64,000 bases of DNA from Candidatus Gastranaerophilales bacterium (GCA_947624685.1 CANQLJ010000002.1:45465-109464), one strand, 5' to 3'; positions 1 through 8,526 are shown, counted from the first letter of the stretch. The notes: generated by a model from the letters alone, not told the origin. Program-made: numbers and translations.

Positions 1-3
1 GAT

Positions 4-32
4 TTAACATTTATTTGTTTTTTTGATATAAT
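4..32 (+). promoter_or_regulatory. Sigma-70-type promoter of secDF
   Basis: TTAACA (4-9) and TATAAT (27-32) are separated by exactly 17 nt, a near-consensus housekeeping promoter. Transcription would start near 39, giving a leader of about 27 nt that carries the AGAAGGAA ribosome site before the secD ATG at 66. Confidence 0.6.
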
Positions 33-65
33 TTGATACAAACAGAGTATTTAGAAGGAAAACAG

Positions 66-1370
66 ATGAAAAATAAGTTGATTCTTTTTTGGATTATCAT
101 GGCTCTAACTTTGGCCTCAATTTATGTTGATTGGAAAATCAAGCCAAGCCTCGGGCTTGATTTAGTCGGCGGTTCAAGATTAATGCTTGAAGCGCAAACT
201 TCGCCCACGGTTGAAAAAATCACCCCCGAAATTATGGATAGTTTGCAATTTGCAATTGAAAACAGGGTAAACGCTATGGGTGTAGGCGAAACAATAGTTC
301 AAAAAATCGGCACAAAAAGACTTTTAGTTGAAATTCCAAACATAACCGATACTGCAAAAGCAAAAGAATTTATCGGACAAACCGCACAATTAGAATTTAA
401 AAGACCTGTTTATAATGACCAAGGTATCGCAATTGATTGGGCTTCGACCGGTTTAACGGGTAAAGACCTTAAAAAATCAATAATCGAATCCAATCCCACA
501 ACGGGCGCTTGGGTTGTAGGATTGCAGTTTAATAACGAAGGGGCAAAGAAATTTGCAACCCTAACAAGAGAATTGACCGGAAAACAAATGGCAATTTTCT
601 TTAACGGCGAAGAAGTTTCTTCTCCAAACGTAAACGAACCGATAATCGGCGGAAACGCTCAAATATCGGGTGATTTTACTTATGAACAAGTTAAAGAAAT
701 GGTAGATTTATTGAACGCGGGCGCTTTGCCTGTCGGAGCGGAAGTAATCCAAGAAGAATCCGTCGGGCCGACACTTGGTGTTGACAGTATCAACAAATCC
801 AAAATCGCAGGTTTGATTGGTATAACGGCCGTTATGATATATATGATTTTATATTACAGAATATTAGGGCTTATTTCGTGCTTTGCATTGATAATTTACG
901 CTTTAATAAACTTTGCAATATTTAAACTTGTCCCTGTTACATTAACTCTAACGGGTATTGCCGGGTTTGTACTTTCAATAGGTATGGCAATTGACGCTAA
1001 TATATTGATTTTTGAAAGAACAAAAGAAGAGCTCAAAATGGGCCGCAGCCTCTATACCGCGATTAACTCCGGTTTTGACAGAGCATTTACGAGTATTTTT
1101 GACTCAAACGTTTCAACAATTATCACATGCTTGATTCTATATTGCTTTGGCGCATCGATGGTCAAAGGCTTTGCGTTGACTTTGATAATCGGGGTTTGCT
1201 TGTCGATGTTTAGTGCAATTACGGTTACAAAAAACTTCATGCACCTGACTTTCGGTACAAAAGAAATGAAATACCCGGAATTATTCGGTATTAAAAAAGA
1301 AGAAATTGAAAACGCTTACCAAGCAACCGAAACGAAGCGCGAAAAAGCGAAATTTGGCGTATTGGATTAG
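66..1370 (+). CDS. secD: Protein translocase subunit SecD
   Basis: SecD is the inner-membrane partner of SecF that uses the proton motive force to help pull exported proteins through SecYEG on the periplasmic side. The product (434 aa) has an N-terminal membrane segment, the GLDLVGG motif shared by SecD proteins, a periplasmic P1-type domain, and a C-terminal bundle of about five membrane segments with the conserved GMAIDANILIFER stretch. The ORF track begins at a TTG at 33, but that sits directly on the -10 box. The ATG at 66 has AGAAGGAA 5 nt upstream and is the better start. It is shorter than the 615-aa E. coli protein, a common length in other phyla. secF follows 27 nt downstream and is surely co-transcribed. 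Confidence 0.96.
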   Translation: MKNKLILFWIIMALTLASIYVDWKIKPSLGLDLVGGSRLMLEAQTSPTVEKITPEIMDSLQFAIENRVNAMGVGETIVQKIGTKRLLVEIPNITDTAKAKEFIGQTAQLEFKRPVYNDQGIAIDWASTGLTGKDLKKSIIESNPTTGAWVVGLQFNNEGAKKFATLTRELTGKQMAIFFNGEEVSSPNVNEPIIGGNAQISGDFTYEQVKEMVDLLNAGALPVGAEVIQEESVGPTLGVDSINKSKIAGLIGITAVMIYMILYYRILGLISCFALIIYALINFAIFKLVPVTLTLTGIAGFVLSIGMAIDANILIFERTKEELKMGRSLYTAINSGFDRAFTSIFDSNVSTIITCLILYCFGASMVKGFALTLIIGVCLSMFSAITVTKNFMHLTFGTKEMKYPELFGIKKEEIENAYQATETKREKAKFGVLD

Positions 1371-1397
1371 TTTTAGTTAAAGCAAAGGAAGAAAAAA

Positions 1398-2387
1398 ATG
1401 GCAAATACAAATTTAGTAAAAAATAAATACAAATTAGATTTTATAAAATACAGGCACATTTGGCTCATTTTAACATCGTTGGTATTAATTCCCTGTATCG
1501 TTGCAATAATTTATCTTATGGTAAATCAAAAAAACCATGCGCCTTTAAAATTAGGTATTGATTTTACAGGCGGTACGATTTTGCAATATACGGTTGATAA
1601 AAAAATATCAACAGATGAGATTGGAAAAATCAGAGTCAATCTTGAAAAAATCGAAATTAAAAACCCCGTCATTCAAACAACGACACAAATTTCAGCGGAC
1701 GGAGCTGTCCAAAACCTTCTTTCAATAAGAACAACATACCTTGGCGACAAAGAAAACAAAGACAAGGCAAACGATATAACAAATGTCCTAAAAAATGATT
1801 TTCAAAATGTCGAACTTGTCCAAGTAAATTCCGTCGGGCCGACATTGGGTTCGGAATTGCTTAAAAATACTTTAACGGCGCTTGTTTTGGCTTTTATTTT
1901 GATGGTTGTTTATATATCCTTCCGTTTCCATTTTGAATTCGGCTGGATTGCACTATTAACTTTGTTCCAAGATGTTTTAATCGTCGTGGGCGTGTTTGCA
2001 ATCAGAGGCATTTTCTTTGATTCGACGGTCGATAGCTTATTTATCACGGCGGTATTAACCGTAATCGGTTACGCCATAAACGATACAATCGTTGTGTTCG
2101 ATAGAATCAGAGAAAATATGCGCTTTTTAGCCAAAAAACATTCCTCAAATGAAATCATTAATGCTTCGATTAATCAAACCCTCGCTCGTTCGATTAATAC
2201 GACATTAACGACATTATTTACGCTTTTGGCGCTTTATTTCTTTGGCGGCTCAACGATTAAAGACTTTGTTTTAGCTATCATTATCGGTATTACAACCGGT
2301 GCTTTTTCTTCAATATTTACGGCAGGAACGGTTCTTTCTTTCGTATTGGAAAAACAAGAAAAAGCAAAAGCTAACGCTAACGCGTAA
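1398..2387 (+). CDS. secF: Protein translocase subunit SecF
   Basis: SecF pairs with SecD in the Sec holotranslocon to drive late steps of protein export. The 329-aa protein shows one N-terminal membrane helix, the family motif LGIDFTGGT near residue 55, a small periplasmic domain, and five C-terminal membrane segments containing IGYAINDTIVVFDRIREN, the SecF counterpart of the SecD motif. An AAAGGAAG ribosome site lies just upstream of the ATG. The gene directly follows secD in one operon and converges on the leftward fliN gene. The identification is secure. Confidence 0.96.
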   Translation: MANTNLVKNKYKLDFIKYRHIWLILTSLVLIPCIVAIIYLMVNQKNHAPLKLGIDFTGGTILQYTVDKKISTDEIGKIRVNLEKIEIKNPVIQTTTQISADGAVQNLLSIRTTYLGDKENKDKANDITNVLKNDFQNVELVQVNSVGPTLGSELLKNTLTALVLAFILMVVYISFRFHFEFGWIALLTLFQDVLIVVGVFAIRGIFFDSTVDSLFITAVLTVIGYAINDTIVVFDRIRENMRFLAKKHSSNEIINASINQTLARSINTTLTTLFTLLALYFFGGSTIKDFVLAIIIGITTGAFSSIFTAGTVLSFVLEKQEKAKANANA

Positions 2388-2444
2388 AAACTCCAAACTT
2401 AAATATTTTATTAAAGTGTCCCAAAAGCAAAATAAGAATAAAGA

Positions 2445-3314
2445 TTATTCAAGCGCTTTTGGGATACTTGTACTTGTGATTCTTACGCCAAACTTATCTT
2501 CAATGACAATTACTTCGCCTTTTGCGACAAGTCTTTCATTAACATAGACTTCGACTTGTTCGCCCGCGATTTTATCAAGCTCGACGATACTGCCCGGCTC
2601 CATCTCAATAACTTCTTTAATGGATGATTTGGTTCTGCCTAATTCAACTGTCACATGCATTAAAACATCTTGCATAATATCGAGGTTTTTCTTAATCGAA
2701 CGATTGGGCGGTGTCGGTTCAAATTCTTTAAATTTCACCGGGCGAACGGTGATTAATTCATCGCTTTGATTATTTTTAATATTAGGCGTTTGATTTAAGC
2801 TTTCATCATCTATAAAATCAACCGAATCAACGGTTTGAACTTCGCGAGGTTTTGTTGTTTCGCTAGTGCTATCTTGATTACCATTATCAAAATCATCAAG
2901 CCCAAGTTCATCTTCATGCCCTGTGATATGATCCATATCATCATCTTCAAAATCGCTCAGCTCTTCTTCCGTGGCGCTATCGGCTCCTGCCTCATCAATA
3001 GTATTATCAATATTATCGACAGTATCGCTAATATTATCACTGATATTAGCTTCATTATTAACGCTATCGCTATTTGCTATGCTATCGTTATTCGATTCAT
3101 TTAAAGCTGCGCTAATATCAGTATCGGCATTGTTTTTTTTGTCGGATGGAATTTCGCCAAACATAGAAGTAGAATCGTCCCCTTGATTTGGCCCATCAAA
3201 CATCGAGCCTCCGGCTTGAATAGAATCATCAAACATACTTGAAGCAGCGTCACTATTGAAGCTATTTATATCATCAGAACCTAAATTGTCGTTATTTTGC
3301 TTATCTTGCTCCAT
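2445..3314 (-). CDS. fliN: Flagellar motor switch protein FliN with long acidic N-terminal extension
   Basis: FliN is part of the cytoplasmic C-ring of the flagellar motor, where it binds export substrates and supports CheY-dependent switching. Only the last ~80 residues look like FliN: a SpoA/surface-presentation fold with LGRTKSSIKEVIEMEPGSIVELD, a NERLVAKGEVIVIEDKFGVRI segment and a short tail. The first ~190 residues are low complexity, rich in Asp, Asn, Ser and Glu, and have no recognisable fold. Total length is 289 aa against about 100-140 for most FliN proteins. The gene lies 7 nt downstream of fliL in a leftward operon. The acidic region could be a FliY-like replacement domain or a disordered linker; I cannot tell which. 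Confidence 0.85.
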   Translation of the reverse strand: MEQDKQNNDNLGSDDINSFNSDAASSMFDDSIQAGGSMFDGPNQGDDSTSMFGEIPSDKKNNADTDISAALNESNNDSIANSDSVNNEANISDNISDTVDNIDNTIDEAGADSATEEELSDFEDDDMDHITGHEDELGLDDFDNGNQDSTSETTKPREVQTVDSVDFIDDESLNQTPNIKNNQSDELITVRPVKFKEFEPTPPNRSIKKNLDIMQDVLMHVTVELGRTKSSIKEVIEMEPGSIVELDKIAGEQVEVYVNERLVAKGEVIVIEDKFGVRITSTSIPKALE

Positions 3315-3321
3315 TTATCAC

Positions 3322-3942
3322 CTATTGAATTATAAATTGGCCGAAGCTTACTCTCATGACTTCTCTTTCGCCTTCAAAGACGCCATTAACCAATTCTAAT
3401 ATTTCTTCTTTGGCAATTTCTTTCCCGGTCGGAGTTGAAAGTTCATCCGATGTTTTATTAGACAAAACTGAAATAATGGCATCTCTTATGGCCGGTTTGT
3501 ATCTATCCATTTCAGCGATTACTGAAGCATTAGGATCGACTGCCGCGCCGCCTCCGTGACCGCCATGACCGCCTGAGGGTTTAGCTGATTCCATCGCCTG
3601 ATGAGCGGCAATTTCTTCTTGGGTTTTGGATAATTCCATAGCGACGCCAACTTTTAAATATCTTCTTGTGCCGCTATCTGCCAAATTCAATATGAACTCA
3701 CCCAAATCAAGCAATATTCCTTCTTGCTTGTCTTCGCCTTCGTCTCCTTCTTCTTCACTTTGAGAAGGTAATAATTGGGCGATTTTTTTATCTATTGAAC
3801 TATCAAGTAATACATACATTACAATAAGCGCAATTACAATAACGATGAGAGTTATACCGTTACTTAAAGCTATCATCATTGTAGGGCTTATATCAAGCGG
3901 TTTTTTTTGTTGTTCTTCCTTATCTTCTGTCGGTTTTGCCAT
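3322..3942 (-). CDS. fliL: Flagellar basal-body protein FliL
   Basis: FliL surrounds the flagellar stator units in the inner membrane and supports torque under load. The 206-aa product has a short cytoplasmic N-terminus, a single membrane helix at about residues 24-47, an acidic linker, and a periplasmic domain with the family features LGEFILNLAD and RYLKVGVAMEL. The C-terminal helices read PAIRDAIISVLSNKT and GQFIIQ. A His/Gly-rich insertion (GGHGGHGGG) interrupts the domain, which is unusual and could bind metal. An AGGAAAT ribosome site precedes the ATG. It sits between an unknown exported protein and fliN in one leftward operon. Confidence 0.88.
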   Translation of the reverse strand: MAKPTEDKEEQQKKPLDISPTMMIALSNGITLIVIVIALIVMYVLLDSSIDKKIAQLLPSQSEEEGDEGEDKQEGILLDLGEFILNLADSGTRRYLKVGVAMELSKTQEEIAAHQAMESAKPSGGHGGHGGGAAVDPNASVIAEMDRYKPAIRDAIISVLSNKTSDELSTPTGKEIAKEEILELVNGVFEGEREVMRVSFGQFIIQ

Positions 3943-3966
3943 ATTTCCTCTTTTCTATTTTTTTTT

Positions 3967-4896
3967 CTATAACCAGTCGGCATTTTTCTTTTTAAATATT
4001 TTATTTTTAAAATTGATGAATTTATCTTTTAATGTCAAAGATGTGTTTACGATGCCTGTCTTTGTTGCGTTTGTTACATTAATCGTATTTTGTTTCGTGT
4101 CGTTTATGAGCTTATCATAATCCCATTTTTGTCTGTCAATTTCGGATAATTCCTTTTTAGAACCTATATTATGCTTATCTTTTGCATACTGTTTGATATT
4201 TTCTCTTGTGATATATGTTGGCGGTTCGACGTAATTTGGATTTAACAATTTCATTTTAACATTATATGCAATATCGGGGCTTATATATTTGGAGTATTCT
4301 TTTAATCTTAACATCCCTTCATAATTATTTGATATTGTTGTATCAAGGTTTTTAAGTTTGTTGTTTCTGATATTTTTAGCATAGATGCTCTCCCAAAGCA
4401 TCGTTTCTTTATCAACATCAACAAACCCTACCCAAACATTTACTCTGTGCGTCGGGTTTACAACATCCATCCCCGGGACATTAAGCATATTCCACATTGT
4501 GTTTTTAAGAAAATCTCTTTGGACATCAATTCCCATTGTCACTATAACAAGCTTTTTAACGCCTATTATTTTGGCTATTTTTTTTAATGCCGTAAAATCC
4601 GTGTTATATCCTTGCTGCAGCCCTTGAAGATATTCAAAGTCATATTGCCTTAGCCCGGCTTTTTTGAGTTTTTCTTTGGCGCTATCAATTGATATAACTT
4701 CAACACCTTTGTTTGAAAGTTCTCCTTTTATATCAACCGCGAAAAATTCGGGCGTTTTAAAATAAGCATTATAATAATTAACCGGCGTTAAAATAGTGTC
4801 TGTTATGATTCCGATTTTTTCCAGTGCATAGGCTTTTGTGTTGATGAGAAACGCAAAAGTAAAAAATAATATAATTCTAAATACTTTTCCCCACAT
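3967..4896 (-). CDS. Unrecognised exported protein in the fliL-fliN operon
   Basis: I do not recognise a family. From the ATG at 4896 the product has 309 aa and begins with a clean signal peptide (WGKVFRIILFFTFAFLINTKAYA). The mature part is a mixed alpha/beta domain including a strand-helix-strand stretch IGVKKLVIVTMGIDV and then MLWESIYAKNI, vaguely like the nucleotide-independent fold of CsgG-type periplasmic proteins. A basic helical tail ends in FKKKNADWL. The ORF track starts 22 residues earlier at 4962, but that adds a charged segment in front of the signal peptide and has no ribosome site. It is the first gene of the operon upstream of fliL and fliN, so a role in flagellar or envelope assembly is an inference from position only. 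Confidence 0.6.
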   Translation of the reverse strand: MWGKVFRIILFFTFAFLINTKAYALEKIGIITDTILTPVNYYNAYFKTPEFFAVDIKGELSNKGVEVISIDSAKEKLKKAGLRQYDFEYLQGLQQGYNTDFTALKKIAKIIGVKKLVIVTMGIDVQRDFLKNTMWNMLNVPGMDVVNPTHRVNVWVGFVDVDKETMLWESIYAKNIRNNKLKNLDTTISNNYEGMLRLKEYSKYISPDIAYNVKMKLLNPNYVEPPTYITRENIKQYAKDKHNIGSKKELSEIDRQKWDYDKLINDTKQNTINVTNATKTGIVNTSLTLKDKFINFKNKIFKKKNADWL

Positions 4897-4977
4897 GATA
4901 ATTAAATTATCAGATATATTTTTTCTAATTAAAATCATATATTTAATTGATTTTTTTGACATTTATATTTTTTTCAT

Positions 4978-5005
4978 TAAATAACCTGTGTAATTGTGTC
5001 GAGAT
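4978..5005 (+). promoter_or_regulatory. Possible sigma-28 (FliA)-like promoter of the fliJ operon
   Basis: TAAA (4978-4981), 16 nt, then GTCGAGAT (4998-5005). The same TAAA-N16-GTCGA arrangement occurs upstream of the 86-aa gene at 8563. It resembles the flagellar sigma-28 consensus (TAAA-N15-GCCGATAA) but is imperfect. No good sigma-70 pair was found here. Confidence 0.35.
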
Positions 5006-5053
5006 ACGATAATGGAGTAAATATGCACAATTTCAAATAAAAAGGTAATGTAA

Positions 5054-5542
5054 ATGCCTTTTACATACAGACTACAAAAAATATTAGAAATCAGAATCAG
5101 AAAAAAAGAAGAACAATTAAAAGCTGTCTTAAAGGCTCAAGAAGAAGTTGAAAGAATCGAAAACCTCATACTTCAAAATCTAAACGAAATTAAAACCCTA
5201 AATGAGCAAATGAGACAAGCCGATCCTATGATGTATGAGCAATTTGATAATTTTATAAAACACCTCTGGGAAGAAGATAAAAAGCTCAATCAACAAAAGC
5301 AGGAGGCAATCGACAATTTAAACAAAGAAAAAGAAATACTAAAAATCAAAGAACAGGAAGTCAATGTCTTAGAAAAACACAAAGAACACAAAAAAGACGA
5401 ATATATCTATGAACAAAAAGCAAAAGAATTAAAAGAACTAAATGAAATAGGTTCTCAAAAATTCTTTATAAGAAACCGCGAACAAAAAGAAGAACAGGAA
5501 TATTTAGAGTATTTAGAAAACTTGAAGCAAAATGGAAATTAA
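5054..5542 (+). CDS. fliJ: Flagellar export chaperone FliJ
   Basis: FliJ is the coiled-coil stalk that links the FliI ATPase ring to the FlhA export gate of the flagellar type III secretion system. The 162-aa protein is almost entirely charged alpha-helix. It starts with the family-typical TYRLQKILEIRIRKKEEQLKA and shows continuous heptad character to EEQEYLEYLENL. Length matches FliJ (about 145-160 aa). An AAGG ribosome site lies upstream. It is the first gene of a rightward operon and overlaps the next gene by 11 nt. FliJ is weakly conserved in sequence, so the call rests on pattern, length and context. Confidence 0.78.
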   Translation: MPFTYRLQKILEIRIRKKEEQLKAVLKAQEEVERIENLILQNLNEIKTLNEQMRQADPMMYEQFDNFIKHLWEEDKKLNQQKQEAIDNLNKEKEILKIKEQEVNVLEKHKEHKKDEYIYEQKAKELKELNEIGSQKFFIRNREQKEEQEYLEYLENLKQNGN

Positions 5543-6206
5543 TTTAGACAAAAAAGAATATAACCAAAACCTCATACAATCAAGACTTATTGAAATATTT
5601 CAAAGTGACAAATATATCAGACAAAAGCCCGAAAACAGCGCTTTTGAAAGCATTAAGACAAAATTAATTAATGTAATAGAAAATATAATATCAAAAAACG
5701 ACACAAATAATGATATAGACGAACAATTAAACGATAAATTTTTAGAGCTCGATTTTGGAAGCGAATATGATATAGATGTATCTAAAATTGGGATTAATGA
5801 CGCTATTTTTTTTATTAATCTCTTAAATCAAAATAATCAAATAAACTATAGCGTTGAAGGAGGAAAAATATCTCTGAGCGATTATCAAAATAACCCTATT
5901 AATGCGACAAACCCTCTTTTAAACATGCTTCAAAGCTCGCTTGAGACAAAAAAACCAATAAGGCTTGATTTTGATAACGATGTAACAGTCATTTTAAAGC
6001 TCGATTCAAAAGGAAAAGTCCAGGCCCATTTTATCCCGGGCAGTGCCGAAGTCGAATCATATTTAAAAAACAATCTGAGCTTTTTAAAACAAGCTTTTGA
6101 CAATCAAAATATAAACTATTCATATTTGGGTTATTCAAAATCCAAAGACGAAAACAAAAACGACAGAAACAAAAACAGCCAAAATCAAAAAAGGAGCAAA
6201 GAATGA
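5532..6206 (+). CDS. FliK-like flagellar hook-length control protein (C-terminal Flg_hook domain)
   Basis: The last ~90 residues fit the Flg_hook domain that ends FliK proteins: VTVILKLDSKGKVQAHF followed by PGSAEVESYLKNNLSFLKQAF and NINYSYLGYS. This corresponds to the family pattern of a strand pair, an ESAEVRELLE-type helix and a final strand. FliK measures hook length and switches the export gate from hook to filament substrates. At 224 aa it is shorter than typical FliK (350-450 aa). Its N-terminus is Asn/Asp-rich and its tail is Lys/Asn-rich, as in a truncated molecular ruler. It overlaps fliJ by 11 nt and the FlgG-like gene by 4 nt, a position where FliK is expected. Confidence 0.55.
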   Translation: MEINLDKKEYNQNLIQSRLIEIFQSDKYIRQKPENSAFESIKTKLINVIENIISKNDTNNDIDEQLNDKFLELDFGSEYDIDVSKIGINDAIFFINLLNQNNQINYSVEGGKISLSDYQNNPINATNPLLNMLQSSLETKKPIRLDFDNDVTVILKLDSKGKVQAHFIPGSAEVESYLKNNLSFLKQAFDNQNINYSYLGYSKSKDENKNDRNKNSQNQKRSKE

Positions 6207-7036
6207 AAGATTCATATATTAACGCACTGAATATCCAAAAAACGAGTGTTCATTGGATGGATGCAATATCTGAAAACCTTGTTAATCTCTATACTCCGGG
6301 CTATCGCGAAAATATGGTGACTTTTAAGACATATTTAGATAACGCAGTACCTGATGTGATGCTCAAAAATAACGGCCAAGGAAAAGCAATCCCGGGGACT
6401 TCGCCTGAGAATGTTTTTTTGGAAGGTAACGGCTTTTTTGTTTTAAGAAACGATGAAGGAGGAGTTGCTTACACTCGTCTGGGTGAATTTAAGTTTGACG
6501 GTGACGGAGTCTATAGAGCCGCTGACGGCTCTAAAGTCCAAGGGTATATATTAAATGACAAAGGTGAAATTATGTCAGGGACTAAAGCGATTGATAAAAA
6601 TTCTTTTGAAGATACAATCGCCCAAGGAGGAGCGCTCGCTATTCCCACGACAGAAATTAAACTTTGGATAGATCCTGATAACGGGAAGTTTTTGGGTAAA
6701 TATGATGAATATGAAATAAAAGACGATGGCGTATTATATGGAAAAGCAAACAATGGTAAAGACTGCACCCCTTTATATAAGCTTGCCGTTATGAATTTTC
6801 ATAACCCTCAAGAACTTTTTGAATATAAACAAGGGCAATATGTTGAAACCGCATACTCGGGTAAACCCGTAATAGGAACAGGGACAATAAAAAGCGGCCA
6901 CATTGAATTATCAAACATCGATTTTAAAGCTAACGCCGTTTATTGGAAAGAAGCTCAAACCCAGCTTGATTTATCCGGGAAAATAATGTCAACATATAAA
7001 CAACTTTTGCAATCCGCAATGGAATTGTTGAGCTAG
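6203..7036 (+). CDS. Flagellar hook/rod protein of the FlgE/FlgF/FlgG family
   Basis: This is an axial protein of the flagellar rod or hook, exported by the flagellar type III system. The 277-aa product has the family N-terminal helix (IQKTSVHWMDAISENLVNLYTPGYRE), where NLVNLYTPGYR replaces the usual NLANVNTPGFK. Then comes the core GNGFFVLRNDEGGVAYTRLGEFKFDGDGVYRAADG and a C-terminal coiled-coil helix ending KQLLQSAMELL. Length is close to FlgG (about 260 aa) and too short for most FlgE. The ATGA overlap with the FliK-like gene indicates translational coupling. FlgF, FlgG and FlgE cannot be separated by eye. Confidence 0.82.
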   Translation: MKDSYINALNIQKTSVHWMDAISENLVNLYTPGYRENMVTFKTYLDNAVPDVMLKNNGQGKAIPGTSPENVFLEGNGFFVLRNDEGGVAYTRLGEFKFDGDGVYRAADGSKVQGYILNDKGEIMSGTKAIDKNSFEDTIAQGGALAIPTTEIKLWIDPDNGKFLGKYDEYEIKDDGVLYGKANNGKDCTPLYKLAVMNFHNPQELFEYKQGQYVETAYSGKPVIGTGTIKSGHIELSNIDFKANAVYWKEAQTQLDLSGKIMSTYKQLLQSAMELLS

Positions 7037-7037
7037 T

Positions 7038-7769
7038 ATGAAAAAAATTAATTGCTTTATTTTAATAATTTTTGCGCTATTTTGTTTTGAATCCGTTGTT
7101 TTCGCTCAAGATGATTTTTTTGATGACGGTACAAAATTTCAAAAGCCCAAAGAAGAAAATTTCTTTTCAAAAAAATTTGCCAAATTCAAAAAAAATAAAA
7201 CCCAAAATGATGCTCCTAAAGGCTACTATGGGTCATTACCCAATATTGAAGATGATTTTAAATATAAAAAACAAATTGACCCAAAATCAGGCGATAGGCA
7301 AATGGAATTATTAAATGACAATAATTTAAACGACGAAAACCTCAAAAAAGCGCCCTATGACGATGATTTGTTCTTGGATATTATAATTCAAAAAGAAGAC
7401 AACGATTCAAAGTATCTTAAAGACCTTCAAAAAGTCAAATACGCTCTTGAAAATTTAAAAACCTGTATTGAAGAAGATGGCGATATTCAAAGGTTTAATG
7501 CCAATGTTAATGTCGTTGAATTGTATGTCAAAAACTTAAGCGAAAAATATAAAAACGAGCCTGAAAGCCAAAAAGAAAGCTTTATAAGTATATTAAACAC
7601 TAATTATTATGCAAAAGTTTTGGGCAATTTAAAATATGAAGCAAACTACTACAAAAGGCTTATTCCGACTAATCTTGGGCAATACAGCAGCCAAAATATA
7701 TCTTTAGAAGAACAAAAGCTTTTGAATCGAATCAATAAGGCTCTTTTTGAGATAAATAATGAAACTTAA
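7038..7769 (+). CDS. Unrecognised exported protein at the end of the fliJ operon
   Basis: No family recognised. The 243-aa product starts with a signal peptide (KKINCFILIIFALFCFESVVFA, cleavage after the last A). An acidic and lysine-rich region follows, and then a helical C-terminal half from DDLFLDIIIQKEDN to the end, with LQKVKYALENLKTC and LKYEANYYKRL helices. It begins 1 nt after the FlgG-like stop, so it is translated from the same flagellar mRNA and may be a periplasmic or outer-membrane basal-body accessory. That role is only inferred from position. Confidence 0.65.
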   Translation: MKKINCFILIIFALFCFESVVFAQDDFFDDGTKFQKPKEENFFSKKFAKFKKNKTQNDAPKGYYGSLPNIEDDFKYKKQIDPKSGDRQMELLNDNNLNDENLKKAPYDDDLFLDIIIQKEDNDSKYLKDLQKVKYALENLKTCIEEDGDIQRFNANVNVVELYVKNLSEKYKNEPESQKESFISILNTNYYAKVLGNLKYEANYYKRLIPTNLGQYSSQNISLEEQKLLNRINKALFEINNET

Positions 7770-7772
7770 AAA

Positions 7773-8408
7773 CTATCTTGCCAGGCCGTTTGCGCCCATA
7801 CCAAAGATGAAAATATCTTTGCCTTGGGTGTTTGGGCCATTTTTTCCGTTGACATCGATATAGACTTTGCCCCAGCATTTTTGTGTTTCAAAATTTCTCG
7901 TATTGGGGTTAAGATATGTCGGTGCGGGAGAATCCGTTGTTTCATTGGGAAGCCTGTATGACGGGCAATTAGCTATTGCGATATTTCCAAAACCAATGTA
8001 GACATCTCCAACCATTTTGGCGCCTTTGACGGATGCATCGCTGCAGCTTGAATAATCACAGAAATTAATACCTTCTTTTTCAAATTTTAAATGTTTTGAA
8101 AATAGTGTTACAATGTCGCTTGCGGTTGCTTGGGCGGAGCCTGAAGCGTTATATGTCGTATATGTTGCTTGGCCTGTCACATATTCCATAAAAGCACCCG
8201 TCGGGACTTGAGTGTGTTCGGTGTCTTTTATTTCGGCGCTTGCTTGTTCAATTGCCGTGATTGTTTTTAGGGCATTAGCATGCATTGCCTTTTCGGTATA
8301 AGAATTATTGGACAACGCTTTAATTAATGCCATTGCAATGAAGCCTACAATCATTACGACAATTAAAATTTCAGCCAATGTGAAAGCTTTTTTGAACATT
8401 TTAAACAT
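7773..8408 (-). CDS. Type IV pilin-like (pseudopilin) protein
   Basis: The N-terminus KKAFTLAEILIVVMIVGFIAMAL is a class III prepilin signal: a short basic leader, cleavage before Phe, Glu at +5 and then a long hydrophobic helix. The residue before the cleavage site is Ala rather than the usual Gly. The rest (211 aa in total) is a globular domain with four or more Cys, including FCDYSSCSD, and a final VNGKNGPNTQGKDIFIFGM motif common in pseudopilin heads. The ATG at 8408 has GGAG 7 nt upstream, so I prefer it over the ORF-track start at 8447. It stands alone with no pilus machinery beside it. It may be a minor pilin or a type II-like pseudopilin. Confidence 0.8.
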   Translation of the reverse strand: MFKMFKKAFTLAEILIVVMIVGFIAMALIKALSNNSYTEKAMHANALKTITAIEQASAEIKDTEHTQVPTGAFMEYVTGQATYTTYNASGSAQATASDIVTLFSKHLKFEKEGINFCDYSSCSDASVKGAKMVGDVYIGFGNIAIANCPSYRLPNETTDSPAPTYLNPNTRNFETQKCWGKVYIDVNGKNGPNTQGKDIFIFGMGANGLAR

Positions 8409-8498
8409 ATTTTTTCTCCGTAAACTATTTTTATCATACATAAACAAAAGAAAAATTTAAAGTTTTGTAAATTTTTTTTACATTTTAATTTAAAACAT

Positions 8499-8526
8499 TA
8501 AAGAAATATATGGATACTGTCGAAAA
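8499..8526 (+). promoter_or_regulatory. Possible sigma-28-like promoter of the 86-aa gene
   Basis: TAAA (8499-8502), 16 nt, GTCGAAAA (8519-8526). Spacing and core match the element before fliJ. The leader to the ATG at 8563 would be about 30 nt and contains AAAAAGG. Confidence 0.35.

Noticed and set aside
33-65. TTG start for SecD as in the ORF track
   Set aside because: It lies right behind the -10 box, upstream of the predicted transcript start; the ATG at 66 has a good ribosome site.
2420-2463. Inverted repeat CCCAAAAGC / GCTTTTGGG between secF and fliN
   Set aside because: The loop is 26 nt, the 3' arm is inside the fliN coding end, and no T-tract follows, so it is weak as a terminator.
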